Origin: Bacillota bacterium | GTDB lineage: Bacteria > Bacillota > Bacilli > Alicyclobacillales > SLC66 | Length of the DNA: 21,018 nt | NCBI GenBank assembly: GCA_021846145.1 | Contig: JAJZCJ010000019.1 | Span: forward strand, 1 to 21,018 | Direction of reading: 5' to 3' | Part shown: one piece after another, positions 1 through 8,348 of the stretch | How positions within the stretch are numbered: position 1 is the stretch's first letter | How the letters are laid out: the number at the start of each line of letters is the position of its first letter | The notes under the pieces: model-generated | Seen by the model: the letters and a program-made list of their open reading frames with translations, nothing else | Databases searched by the model: none | What the model was told of the DNA's origin: nothing | Translations under genes and position numbers: made by a program

Positions 1-131
1 ACATCGTCTCTGAAAATGTGCATCTCAAACATTATATGAATACGACTTGGGTGTCGCGCCCAATTGCTGAGGATCGGCCTTCGGATCAAGAATTGTTCGG
101 AGAATTTTATGATCCGGAATTAGAAAAGTAA
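1..131 (+). CDS. C-terminal fragment of unidentified protein
   Basis: An open frame runs from base 3 to a TAA at 129-131 and gives the last 42 residues of a protein that begins outside the window. The tail is hydrophilic and rich in Asp, Glu and Pro near the end (ends DPELEK). I do not recognise the family with confidence. A C-terminal tail of an enzyme such as an aldehyde dehydrogenase is possible but unsupported. The roughly 320-base gap before the next gene and the promoter candidate there suggest it belongs to a separate transcription unit. Confidence 0.5.
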   Translation, partial: IVSENVHLKHYMNTTWVSRPIAEDRPSDQELFGEFYDPELEK

Positions 132-184
132 GAACACTAGTTTTAGAAATATTTAATTTTTTTTTATATTAATATGAATCGCTA

Positions 185-213
185 TTGCGAATTCGATGAA
201 TATTTAATAAAAT
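185..213 (+). promoter_or_regulatory. Candidate sigma-A promoter of the liv operon
   Basis: TTGCGA at 185-190 and TAAAAT at 208-213 are separated by 17 bases, matching the vegetative consensus at 4/6 and 5/6 positions. Transcription would begin near 220, leaving a leader of about 290 nt before livK. It is the best promoter match I found in this AT-rich gap. The spacing and -10 resemble the candidate in front of the iclR operon. Confidence 0.45.
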
Positions 214-508
214 CAAGGCAACGTATTCTGGTATATGTAACTCTATTCCACTGATTGGAAACGAAATTGGATTACTTGTTGCAATAAATACATGCTTTAG
301 TGTCTGATCGTAAATCCAATTGAAGGGAGGTGCATTCTATAAAAAGACAAAGTTCAAAGCATTAATGTAAAGAATGTTTTGAAACAGTTGCATCTGAGAT
401 GAAATCGCTCTCATTTGAATTCAGGCTTTTCATAACATCTACGGATGCATAGAAATGAAATTAGAAAAATTAATTTGCAATAAAAAACAATCGAAAAGAG
501 GGGTTATA
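214..508 (+). other. Long leader upstream of livK with hairpin and orphan Shine-Dalgarno
   Basis: No convincing gene lies here. ATTGGATT at 266-273 is complementary to AATCCAAT at 313-320 (8-bp stem, 39-nt loop). Just after the right arm is a strong ribosome-binding sequence, AGGGAGG at 324-330, with no usable start codon at proper distance. The next ATGs are followed quickly by stops, or lack a Shine-Dalgarno. The region may be an RNA leader or the relic of a lost small gene. I cannot match it to a known riboswitch class. Confidence 0.35.
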
Positions 509-1639
509 TTGACGAAATATTCTTGGATGAAAATATCAGGGATTGCTGCTTCTGTGGTATTAGCAGGAAGCTTAACTGCTCAGGCATCTACCAGTAACAA
601 TGTTATCAAAATCGGGGAAATCGGTGCAATGAGTGGCGATCTTGCTTCATTAGGGACTTGGGATAGTCAAGGATTACAAATGGCGGTTGACCAACTGAAT
701 GCTAAGGGCGGCATACATGGAAGGAAAATTGAAATTATTAAATTGGATGATCAGGGCAGTCCGTCAGTGGCTGTAAATGATGCAGAAAATCTGATTAGTC
801 AAGGTATCGTCGCAGCTATAGCCACCCCAGAAAGTACTACTACTCTAGCGACCATTCCTGTTTTTGCGCAGGCTAAAATACCCCAAATTACTGCTGGAGA
901 AGATCCAACGATTACCACTCAGGGCAGTAAGTATGTTTTTAGGGATGATGCAAGTAGTACAGTTTTTAATAAAATATTGGTAAATTTTGTGGTTAAAAAA
1001 TTAGGAATCAAGAGAATTGCGGTGATTACCAATACCGATGGGTTTGGACAGGGGAACCGTACCACATTTGATGCCGATCTTAAGGCTCATGGTCTTACCC
1101 CGGTGGCAGATCAAGTTGTATCGCCGACGGCTAAAGATTTTAGTGCTCAGTTAGCTACAATTAAAGCTGCAAATCCTCAAGCGGTGTTTATTGGGACAGA
1201 GGAAGTGGAAATGGGATTAATCGCTAAACAAGCGAGAGCGTTGGGAATCAATGCGAAGTTTATTGCTGGGCAAGGTGCAGATACAAGTATGTATCTAAGT
1301 ACGGCAGGTTCTCAAGTTGCTAATGGAACCATCTTTGACACAACATATATATCCAATTCAGCAACGAGTCAATCAAGAGCTTTTGCAGTTGCCTACAAAA
1401 AAATGTTTAAAATAGTAGCAGATTCGCATGTAGCAAAAGGATATGATGGCGCTGAAATGCTGCTTCAGGCTATTAAGAATGCGTATCCCCATATTGATGG
1501 ATCGCACATTGCAAATGCCTTACACCATCTCAAATATCACGGATTAACAGGTTATTTTCGTTATAACAGCGTGGGTGAGGGACTCTTTACTGTGAAAATT
1601 GGCATCATTAGAAATGGTCAACCTGTGGCATATAAGTAA
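509..1639 (+). CDS. livK: ABC transporter substrate-binding protein, LivK type
   Basis: This is the extracellular solute receptor of the branched-chain-amino-acid (HAAT) ABC family, periplasmic-binding-protein type 1 fold. The mature part begins with the family's usual strand (IKIGEIGAMSGDLASLG) and continues with the two-lobe pattern to the end, about 376 residues, normal length. I chose the TTG at 509: it follows AAGAGGGG at 496-503 with good spacing and gives a textbook signal peptide. The ATG at 455 has no ribosome site and would add 18 charged residues before the signal. The signal ends Ala-Gln-Ala (24-26), a type I peptidase site. The position where a lipobox Cys would be expected (LAGC) reads LAGS (18-21), so this receptor does not look like a lipoprotein. 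Family members bind amino acids, amides, urea or aromatic and aliphatic acids. The linked operon suggests an organic-acid ligand. Confidence 0.9.
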   Translation: MTKYSWMKISGIAASVVLAGSLTAQASTSNNVIKIGEIGAMSGDLASLGTWDSQGLQMAVDQLNAKGGIHGRKIEIIKLDDQGSPSVAVNDAENLISQGIVAAIATPESTTTLATIPVFAQAKIPQITAGEDPTITTQGSKYVFRDDASSTVFNKILVNFVVKKLGIKRIAVITNTDGFGQGNRTTFDADLKAHGLTPVADQVVSPTAKDFSAQLATIKAANPQAVFIGTEEVEMGLIAKQARALGINAKFIAGQGADTSMYLSTAGSQVANGTIFDTTYISNSATSQSRAFAVAYKKMFKIVADSHVAKGYDGAEMLLQAIKNAYPHIDGSHIANALHHLKYHGLTGYFRYNSVGEGLFTVKIGIIRNGQPVAYK

Positions 1640-1654
1640 ATTTAATAAAGTAAA

Positions 1655-1697
1655 CTGTGGCGTTTGCTAAACAGTAACATGTTTCCGAACGCCACAG
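1655..1697 (+). terminator. Intercistronic hairpin between livK and livH
   Basis: CTGTGGCGTT at 1655-1664 pairs perfectly with AACGCCACAG at 1688-1697 around a 23-nt loop; two further inner pairs are possible, one of them a G-U. No T-run follows, so it is probably not a simple intrinsic terminator. A hairpin here commonly stabilises the upstream receptor mRNA or lowers expression of the membrane genes downstream, which fits the excess of binding protein these importers need. Confidence 0.6.
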
Positions 1698-1779
1698 CTA
1701 ACTAGTAAATCATTACATCCATCAGATTAGTGAAATCAGGAATTGATCTCATATCTAAAAAAAGAAAGGGTTAAACTGT

Positions 1780-2661
1780 ATGCACACAGAGATTATGATA
1801 TTAATACAGAGTCTAATTGGTGGAATTGAAATTGGGAGTGTGTATGCGCTGGTTGCATTAGGCTATTCAATGGTGTATCGATCAATGGGACTAGTAAATT
1901 TTGCTAATGGACAAATTTTTCTGGTAGGAGCCTATATTGGCAGTGTGTTTTATGTATCAATGCATACTAATTTTGCACTTGCCTTTGTTATTGCAGTTGT
2001 CTTAACAGCAATTTTAGGAATGGGAATCGAGAGAGTGCTACGTCCTGTTGAATCTATGGATTTAATGTACATGATGCTAGGGACACTTGGAGTTGGTTTT
2101 ATTCTCCAAAATTTAGCAATTATTATTTGGGGTCCAGATGGTATTGGCGTACCGTTCCCCATTAATAATACGCCATGGAATATTGATGGTATATCAATAT
2201 CTCCATACAGTGTCGTGATTGTTATTGCTGCTGCGGCAATCGTAATACTATTACAATTATTCTTAACTAAAACTAAACTTGGATTAGCGCTTAGAGCATC
2301 TGCGCAGGAAAGAGATATGTCGCTTGTTCTGGGAATTAATGTAGGTCTAATGAATGGTCTCACTCTAGCAATTGGTTCGGCATTGGCCGCTGCAGCTGGA
2401 ATGTTAGTCGGACCTATATTTTATGTAAGCCCCGATATGAGTGCTTCTGTCGGTATAAACGGGTTCGCAGCTGCAATACTAGGTGGATTCGGGAGCATTC
2501 CTGGTGCAATAGTCGGTGGCTTAATTTTTGGTGTTCTTCAACAAATTGCCGCTACTCAAGTATCTGCGTGGAGTGACGTTATTGCATTTTTAGTCTTTGT
2601 TTTTGTGTTGGTCTTTAAGCCATCGGGCATAGTGGGTGAAAAGGTGGTAGACAAACTATGA
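1780..2661 (+). CDS. livH: ABC transporter permease, LivH type
   Basis: This is one of the two inner-membrane permeases of the HAAT importer. At 293 residues it has the normal length and is almost entirely hydrophobic, with about eight membrane segments. It carries the LivH hallmark near the N terminus (VNFANGQIFLVGAY) and the conserved cytoplasmic loop that contacts the ATPases (KLGLALRASAQERDMSLVLG). The ATG at 1780 is preceded by AGAAAGGG at 1763-1770 with 9-nt spacing. It overlaps livM by 4 bases (ATGA), so the two permeases are translationally coupled. Confidence 0.93.
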   Translation: MHTEIMILIQSLIGGIEIGSVYALVALGYSMVYRSMGLVNFANGQIFLVGAYIGSVFYVSMHTNFALAFVIAVVLTAILGMGIERVLRPVESMDLMYMMLGTLGVGFILQNLAIIIWGPDGIGVPFPINNTPWNIDGISISPYSVVIVIAAAAIVILLQLFLTKTKLGLALRASAQERDMSLVLGINVGLMNGLTLAIGSALAAAAGMLVGPIFYVSPDMSASVGINGFAAAILGGFGSIPGAIVGGLIFGVLQQIAATQVSAWSDVIAFLVFVFVLVFKPSGIVGEKVVDKL

Positions 2662-3659
2662 ACAGCAATGAATTAGGAGTAAAAAACAGTAAAATTTCGA
2701 TTCGATTGTTTTCTAATGATAAATTATGGATTGCATTGGTAATCGTATTGTTCGCTGTAGTTCCTAGTGCGCTAAATGGGTATCAAGTTCATATTCTTGA
2801 TTTAGTAGTTCTTTATACTATTCTTGTAGTGGGACTAGATTTAACCATGGGATACTGTGGTCAAATGAATTTAGCTCATGCTGCATTCTATTCTGTAGGT
2901 GCATATAGTTCTGCAATATTGACGACTACATTTGGCATGGGGTTTTGGGTTTCTTTACCTATTTCTGTATTGATTAGCACTTTTTTTGGAGTGCTAATTG
3001 GACTTCCTTCATTAAAAGTGAGATCGCACTATTTGGCAATAGCTACATTGGGGTTAGCAATTGCATTGAATGATGCGCTAACAAATATGACAAATTTCAC
3101 TGGAGGCCCAAATGGAATTTCGGGTATAGACAAACCAATGTTTTTTGGAATTTCGTTAGACAATGAAGGAAATTACTATTATTTAGTATTAACTTTTGCT
3201 GTTATTATGTTTCTCTTTGCTAGAATGATCACAAATCATTCAATTGGTAGAGCTTTTAGAGCAGTACGGGAGGATTATATTGCGGCTCAGGCAGCAGGTA
3301 TCAATGTGCCTGGACAACAAATACTTGCATTTGCCCTTTCCGGACTTTTCGCTGGTGTAGCAGGAGTACTATATGCACATATGATTTCGTATGTAAGTCC
3401 GGATTCATTCAGCTTAAATGAAATGTTCTTCATGTTGACCATACTTGTTATCGGAGGAATGGGCAATATTTACGGTGCAATTGCAGGATCCATTATATTA
3501 GTTCTTGCTCGCGAATGGTTGCAACAATTTCAGAATTGGGAACAAGTTATTTATGGTGCAATGATTGTTATATTAGTTGTGTTTCTACCTGGTGGGTTAG
3601 TCAGTCTCAAATCGAAATTTCAACGCCGTAAGAATTCAGAGGTACTTAAAACCGAGTAA
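2658..3659 (+). CDS. livM: ABC transporter permease, LivM type
   Basis: This is the second permease of the importer, 333 residues, highly hydrophobic. The LivM signature is present (GYCGQMNLAHAAFYSVGAY), as is the EAA-like ATPase-contact loop around RAFRAVREDYIAAQAAGIN. The N-terminal extension of about 20 polar residues and a Lys/Arg-rich C-terminal tail are both expected to be cytoplasmic. Its start overlaps the livH stop, with an AAGGTGG ribosome site inside the end of livH. With LivH it should form the heterodimeric membrane channel. Confidence 0.92.
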   Translation: MNSNELGVKNSKISIRLFSNDKLWIALVIVLFAVVPSALNGYQVHILDLVVLYTILVVGLDLTMGYCGQMNLAHAAFYSVGAYSSAILTTTFGMGFWVSLPISVLISTFFGVLIGLPSLKVRSHYLAIATLGLAIALNDALTNMTNFTGGPNGISGIDKPMFFGISLDNEGNYYYLVLTFAVIMFLFARMITNHSIGRAFRAVREDYIAAQAAGINVPGQQILAFALSGLFAGVAGVLYAHMISYVSPDSFSLNEMFFMLTILVIGGMGNIYGAIAGSIILVLAREWLQQFQNWEQVIYGAMIVILVVFLPGGLVSLKSKFQRRKNSEVLKTE

Positions 3660-3694
3660 TTAATTCATTTATTTGTTTGAAAGGCGCTGAACTT

Positions 3695-4465
3695 ATGTAT
3701 ATGGAAACCTTAAAAGTAGTTGATATTTCCAAGGAGTTTGGAGGATTAAAGGCGCTACGAAATGTTTCATTTGTAGTAAATGAGAATGAGATTCATGGTG
3801 TCATTGGACCCAATGGTTCTGGGAAGACAACCTTATTTAACGTAATAAGCGGTTATTATAAACCAACTTCAGGAGAAATTTGGTTTCAAGACAAACCAAT
3901 ACATGGGTTGTCACCCTACAAGACATCGCGACTAGGTCTTTCGAGGACTTTTCAAAACTTAAGATTGTTTAAAAAGATGACTGTTATAGAGAATGTTTGC
4001 ACTGTTTTAGATCGTTTATCAGGTGTTTACATCTGGGATTATATATTAAATCCGAGAAGGGTGTTTCGAGTAGAGAAGGAGGTTATTCGTAAAGCGGAAG
4101 ATTTGTTGCAGACATTTCGGCTGACTGAATGGCGAAATGTCCTAGCGGAAAGCTTGCCATATGGGGTGCAAAAAAGACTCGAAATTGCACGATCCCTTGC
4201 AGCAAGCCCAAAATTGTTATTATTAGACGAACCTGCCGCAGGTCTCAATCATACAGAGACAGATGAGTTGTCCACTTTCATTAAAGCCATTAGGGCTGAT
4301 TTGGGCATCACAGTAATCGTTATAGAGCATGATATGAAGCTGGTAATGTCAATTTGTGATCAGATTACTGTGATGAATGAAGGAGCTGTTCTTACGGAAG
4401 GTACCCCTAGTGAAATCTCTCAGAATTCTGAAGTAATTACAGCCTACTTGGGAGGCCAGTGGTAA
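3695..4465 (+). CDS. livG: ABC transporter ATP-binding protein, LivG type
   Basis: This is a cytoplasmic ATPase that powers the importer, about 256 residues. Visible motifs are Walker A GPNGSGKTT (residues 38-46), the Q-loop in SRTFQNLRLF, the LivG-type signature PYGVQKRLEIARSLA, Walker B LLLLDEPAAGLN and the switch His in VIVIEHDM. An in-frame TTG at 3677 exists. The ATG at 3695 is preferred because AAAGG at 3680-3684 lies 10 nt upstream, whereas no ribosome site serves the TTG. The stop codon overlaps the livF start by one base (TAATG), showing tight coupling. Confidence 0.92.
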   Translation: MYMETLKVVDISKEFGGLKALRNVSFVVNENEIHGVIGPNGSGKTTLFNVISGYYKPTSGEIWFQDKPIHGLSPYKTSRLGLSRTFQNLRLFKKMTVIENVCTVLDRLSGVYIWDYILNPRRVFRVEKEVIRKAEDLLQTFRLTEWRNVLAESLPYGVQKRLEIARSLAASPKLLLLDEPAAGLNHTETDELSTFIKAIRADLGITVIVIEHDMKLVMSICDQITVMNEGAVLTEGTPSEISQNSEVITAYLGGQW

Positions 4466-5169
4466 TGTTAGAAATTAAGGATTTGCATGTTTATTACGGA
4501 AAAGTCCATGCCGTTAAAGGCATAAGTTTAAAAGTAGGAACGGGCGAAATTGTTTCTTTGCTGGGTTCGAACGGAGCTGGAAAAAGTTCAATATTAAAAA
4601 CGATTTGTCGATTGGTCAAACCATCCAGTGGGAGTATTAGTTTCGCGGGGGAAGATCTTTTGAAAATTAGACCCCATAGGCTAGTGAGGGAAGGCATTGG
4701 ATATGTACCTGAAGGACGTAGAATTTATCAAGTATTGACAGTGAAGGAGAATTTATTAACGGGTGCTTACCATCGTCGTGATCGTTCAGAGATCATGAAC
4801 GATTTGGAAATGGTATATAACTATTTTCCTGTTCTAAAAACTAAAATCAATGATATCGCTGGTAATCTTAGTGGGGGTCAACAGCAAATGCTTGCTGTTG
4901 GTCGAGCATTAATGAGTCAGCCTTCATTCCTTATTTTGGATGAGCCTTCAATGGGTTTGGCACCAAGCATTGTTGAACAGATATTTGGGATAATACAGAG
5001 TCTTCAGAAAAAAGGTTTGACAATTCTATTAGTAGAGCAAAATGCTTTTTCGGCATTGAAGATCGCCAGTAGGGCGTATGTTTTAGAAACTGGGAAAATT
5101 GCTTTGGAAGGAAATTCCGAGGACTTAAAAAACAATGATCAGGTAAGAAAAATCTACCTTGGCATGTGA
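4465..5169 (+). CDS. livF: ABC transporter ATP-binding protein, LivF type
   Basis: This is the second ATPase of the importer, 234 residues. Walker A is GSNGAGKSS (34-42), the signature is LSGGQQQMLAVGRAL, Walker B is FLILDEPSMGLAP, and the switch region reads LLVEQN, where Gln/Asn replaces the usual His, as is normal for LivF. The ATG at 4465 has GGGAGG at 4450-4455 with 9-nt spacing. The GTG at 4459 is too close to that site. It ends the liv unit: a 122-base gap with its own promoter candidate separates it from iclR. Confidence 0.93.
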   Translation: MLEIKDLHVYYGKVHAVKGISLKVGTGEIVSLLGSNGAGKSSILKTICRLVKPSSGSISFAGEDLLKIRPHRLVREGIGYVPEGRRIYQVLTVKENLLTGAYHRRDRSEIMNDLEMVYNYFPVLKTKINDIAGNLSGGQQQMLAVGRALMSQPSFLILDEPSMGLAPSIVEQIFGIIQSLQKKGLTILLVEQNAFSALKIASRAYVLETGKIALEGNSEDLKNNDQVRKIYLGM

Positions 5170-5188
5170 AATGAGGGTCCAATAAGTA

Positions 5189-5217
5189 TTGCAATATTAA
5201 ATAATTCAATGTAAAAT
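5189..5217 (+). promoter_or_regulatory. Promoter of the iclR catabolic operon
   Basis: TTGCAA at 5189-5194 and TAAAAT at 5212-5217 are spaced by exactly 17 bases (4/6 and 5/6 consensus matches). Transcription would start near 5224, about 68 nt before iclR. Downstream, 5251-5270 (ATTGTGCGGAATCGATAATG) resembles the sequence around 184-199 in the liv promoter, so it could be a shared regulator site. That resemblance is only partial. Confidence 0.55.
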
Positions 5218-5291
5218 AAAGTTATGTTTCATTCAGTGTAATCAGTATCCATTGTGCGGAATCGATAATGTTTGAAATGAGTGAATTCTAA

Positions 5292-6083
5292 ATGAATGAT
5301 GATTTGGATGTAAAAACAAAAAAAGAACCAGATTCATTACGAACTGTTCAACGTGCATTAGAGATATTAAATTGTTTTACTCTTGAAAACGTCGAATTAA
5401 CATTAACGGAAATTGCAAAAAAAATTTCATTAGCCAAATCAACCACCACTAGGCTTTTGGCAACATTAGAACAAAATGGTTATGTAATGAAAGAACAGGA
5501 AACCTTGAAATATAGACTTGGACATAAATTGTATTATTTGGGATATATCGCAGGAAAATCGATAGATATACGGCAATTGGCGATTCCTAGTTTAAAAAAA
5601 CTACGGGATAACACCAAAGAGACTGTTAATCTTTATCTTTTGGAAAATGAGTACAGGGTCTGTGTTGAACAGTTCGAGGGATTGCAAAATTTACGACACA
5701 TGGTGAAAATTGGTGAGAAATTACCATTATGGGCTGGTGCTGGAGGTAAGGTGTTACTGGCCTTTCAGGATCATGAATTTCAACAGCGGATCTTTCGTTT
5801 TGTTGATTCACTTGAAAAACTTGATAGGTTAAAAAATGAATTAAAAATCATCCAAAAGGAGGGGTGGGCTTCGAGTCGAGATGAAAGGGAAGTTGGGTCA
5901 TCAGCTGTTGCTGCCCCCATTTTTGATATCGATGGGAAAGTACGGGTCTGTATTTCGGTCTCCGGGCCAACTCATAGATATTCTCTCGATGTTATAAAGC
6001 AGTTAAGGACACTAGTAAAACAAGAAGCAGCAATCATATCAATGAAAAATGGTTATTTAGACAAGGAGTTTATATATGAGTAG
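5292..6083 (+). CDS. IclR-family transcriptional regulator
   Basis: At 263 residues this has the usual length. The N-terminal winged helix-turn-helix spans about 17-78 (SLRTVQRALEILNCF, then LTEIAKKISLAKSTTTRLLATLEQ), and a C-terminal IclR effector domain follows (about 80-255). The latter has the typical GEKLPLWAGAGGKVLLAF and GWASSRDEREVGSSAVAAPIFD segments. IclR proteins typically control aromatic or organic-acid catabolism in response to a small effector. As first gene of the operon it most likely regulates this operon and perhaps liv. The ribosome site before the ATG is weak (GAGTG). The 3' end overlaps the next gene by 8 bases. Confidence 0.93.
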   Translation: MNDDLDVKTKKEPDSLRTVQRALEILNCFTLENVELTLTEIAKKISLAKSTTTRLLATLEQNGYVMKEQETLKYRLGHKLYYLGYIAGKSIDIRQLAIPSLKKLRDNTKETVNLYLLENEYRVCVEQFEGLQNLRHMVKIGEKLPLWAGAGGKVLLAFQDHEFQQRIFRFVDSLEKLDRLKNELKIIQKEGWASSRDEREVGSSAVAAPIFDIDGKVRVCISVSGPTHRYSLDVIKQLRTLVKQEAAIISMKNGYLDKEFIYE

Positions 6084-6915
6084 TAGAAGCGCGTTAGACG
6101 TCTATTCCAACGGAAAAGTATGGTGGGACACGGCCATTAGTGACATTAAGAAGAATCAAATTGTAATACGTGGATACCCAATTGAGGAACTGATAGGGAA
6201 TCTATCCTATACTCAGATGTTTTTTCTTTTACTCCAGGGAGAGTTACTAAGTGAAAAAAAAGCGCGTCTATTTGAAAGTGTGCTGGTTGCCGGAGCGGAC
6301 CATGGCCCTAGAGCCCCATCGATCGCAGCAGCAAGAATGGCAGCGACATGTGGAATTTCATTTAATTCTTGTGTTGCCACTGGCATCAATCTGCTGGGAG
6401 ATGTTCACGGCGGTGCTGCTGAAAAAGCCATGAGCCTTTTTTATGAGACCAGTACGATTATGGAAGATGATAATCGGAATATTTCTTCAGTGGTTAAAGA
6501 ACAGTATGAAAAATTAGAGAGAACAAGAGAAAAGTTGCCTGGATTTGGTCATCAATTGCATGATGACGATCCACGAGTAAGAAGGCTATATCAACTTTCT
6601 CAAACCTTGGTAGATGAAGGTGAAATTTCAGGAAAATACTTAAAAATTGCCGAAGAATTTAGGGCGTTCTTAGAAGAAAAGAAAAAGAAAAAGATCACCA
6701 TGAACATTGACGGAGTATCAGCGGCCATTCAATGTGAATTAACAATCCCCGCAGAATCTGCAAAAGGTGTATTTGCTTTATCGCGTGGAATGGGAATTGT
6801 GGCTCACGCCTTCGAGGAATTGATGAATGGAGTGCTTATCAAAGGGCCATGTCCTAATCGTGAAGATTTGGTGCAATATTCAGGCTCGTCCATTCGTCAT
6901 TTGGAAAGCAGGTGA
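6076..6915 (+). CDS. Short citrate-synthase-fold enzyme, citryl-CoA-lyase-like
   Basis: At 279 residues this is much shorter than citrate synthase (about 370-430) and close to the C-terminal citryl-CoA lyase part of ATP-citrate lyase. The catalytic signature residues are present: His111 in GDVHGGAAEKA, His159 in GFGHQLHDDDPR, and Asp212 in NIDGVSAAI, followed by SRGMGIVAHAFEE (Arg237, His244). Members cleave or form a C-C bond between acetyl-CoA and a 2-oxoacid. A lyase role on a hydroxyacyl-CoA made by the linked CoA-transferase is my inference; a condensing role is the alternative. AAGGAG at 6063-6068 precedes the ATG by 7 nt. It overlaps iclR by 8 bases and the next gene by 4. Confidence 0.8.
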   Translation: MSSRSALDVYSNGKVWWDTAISDIKKNQIVIRGYPIEELIGNLSYTQMFFLLLQGELLSEKKARLFESVLVAGADHGPRAPSIAAARMAATCGISFNSCVATGINLLGDVHGGAAEKAMSLFYETSTIMEDDNRNISSVVKEQYEKLERTREKLPGFGHQLHDDDPRVRRLYQLSQTLVDEGEISGKYLKIAEEFRAFLEEKKKKKITMNIDGVSAAIQCELTIPAESAKGVFALSRGMGIVAHAFEELMNGVLIKGPCPNREDLVQYSGSSIRHLESR

Positions 6916-8348
6916 ATGAAATGACGTTAATGATGGCTCAGTCTTTTATCAGTGGCGAATGGAGTACATCCGAACGGGAGATTGTGCAAGTAAGAAGTCC
7001 ATATACGGGCGAAATAATAGGAGAACAAAGTCTGGCCTCCTCAAGTGATGCCGAAAAGGCATTGGGGTCGGCATATGCGGCTAAGAAGGAAATAGCCAAT
7101 ATTCCCTCCTATGAACGGGCAAAAATTTTAAAAAAAGCAGCGATGCTACTCGATCAAGAGAAGGAGAGATTTGCAAAGCTGATTTCTCTTGAATTGGGAA
7201 AACCTTTAAAATACACGCTCAATGAAGTGTCCCGTTCAATTGAAACCTTAGAGCTTTCAGGAGAAGAAGCAAAAAGACTAATCGGAGAAACGATACCAGG
7301 GAACGCTTCTGAGCGAGGATTACAATCAATCGCGATGACATTTCGTGTGCCTGTGGGTGTCGTCGTTGCGATTACTCCATTTAATGCTCCACTTAATCTT
7401 GTTTGCCATAAAGTAGGTCCCGCATTTGCGGCAGGCAATAGTATCATTTTGAAACCTGCGCCTCAGACTTCCATTATAGCAACAGAGTTATTGAAACTAC
7501 TTTTTGAAGCTGGATTTCCGAAAAACGGAATACAAATGCTTCTTGGTGGGGTGGAAATCGGTCAAAAAATTGTCAAAGATGATCGTACGAATATCATTTC
7601 CTTTACGGGAGGTATGATTGCGGCCAAGAATATTTGTGAACTAGCAGGAATCAAAAAAGTGCTTTTAGAACTTGGTGGAAATGCCGCCACCATTGTCCAT
7701 GGTGATGCTGATTTGCATAAGGCGGCAATTCAGTGTGCCCACACTGGTAACAGTAATTCAGGGCAAAGTTGTATTTCTGTACAAAGAGTTTATGTCCAGC
7801 GAACTGTGGCTGATGAATTTACCCAATTATTGAAGGATGAAGTTTTGAAACTGAAATTAGGTGATCCTTTATTACCTGATACTGATATTGGTTGTTTGGT
7901 GGATATTAATGCAGCGAAGCGTGTGGTTGATTGGATTGATGAAGCACAAAAACTTGGTGCGACTTTACTATGTGGAGGGAAAAGAGTGGGGGCGACTGTG
8001 GAGCCAGCAGTGTTATATAATCCCCCGAAAAATAGTAAAGTGGTTTGTCAAGAGGTTTTTGGTCCGGTAATAAGTGTCATTCCGTACGAATCGATTGATG
8101 AGGCGGTCAAGGATACCAATGATTCATCGTATGGGCTTCAAACAGGTATTTTTACGAATCAAATGGATTTGGCCTATAGAGTAGCTAATGACTTAGAAGT
8201 TGGAGGAGTAGTCATTAATGGAACATCCAATTTTCGTCTTGATCACTGGCCATATGGTGGAGTAAAAAACAGTGGAATTGGGCGCGAAGGTCCACGATTT
8301 GCAATTCAAGAAATGACTGAATCAAAAATGATTGTTTTTCAAGCATAG
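6912..8348 (+). CDS. NAD(P)-dependent aldehyde dehydrogenase
   Basis: This is an aldehyde dehydrogenase superfamily enzyme oxidising an aldehyde to the acid, 478 residues from the GTG at 6912 (GTGA overlap with the previous gene). The ATG at 6921 behind AGGTGA is an equally plausible start. Motifs: TPFNAP with oxyanion Asn158, general base Glu253 in LLELGGN, nucleophile Cys287 in NSGQSCIS, and EVFGPV (381-386). The C-terminal HWPYGGVKNSGIGREGP resembles lactaldehyde and non-phosphorylating GAPDH-type subgroups. The substrate is not determinable. In context it would accept the aldehyde released by the following ThDP enzyme. Confidence 0.92.
   Translation: MNEMTLMMAQSFISGEWSTSEREIVQVRSPYTGEIIGEQSLASSSDAEKALGSAYAAKKEIANIPSYERAKILKKAAMLLDQEKERFAKLISLELGKPLKYTLNEVSRSIETLELSGEEAKRLIGETIPGNASERGLQSIAMTFRVPVGVVVAITPFNAPLNLVCHKVGPAFAAGNSIILKPAPQTSIIATELLKLLFEAGFPKNGIQMLLGGVEIGQKIVKDDRTNIISFTGGMIAAKNICELAGIKKVLLELGGNAATIVHGDADLHKAAIQCAHTGNSNSGQSCISVQRVYVQRTVADEFTQLLKDEVLKLKLGDPLLPDTDIGCLVDINAAKRVVDWIDEAQKLGATLLCGGKRVGATVEPAVLYNPPKNSKVVCQEVFGPVISVIPYESIDEAVKDTNDSSYGLQTGIFTNQMDLAYRVANDLEVGGVVINGTSNFRLDHWPYGGVKNSGIGREGPRFAIQEMTESKMIVFQA

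Noticed and set aside
455..508. ATG at 455 as the livK start
   Set aside because: It has no ribosome site and would place 18 Lys-rich residues before the signal peptide. The TTG at 509 has AAGAGGGG upstream.
1950..2363. Long minus-strand open frame inside livH, and similar antisense frames elsewhere
   Set aside because: They are shadows of clearly coding genes and lack ribosome sites or recognisable domains.
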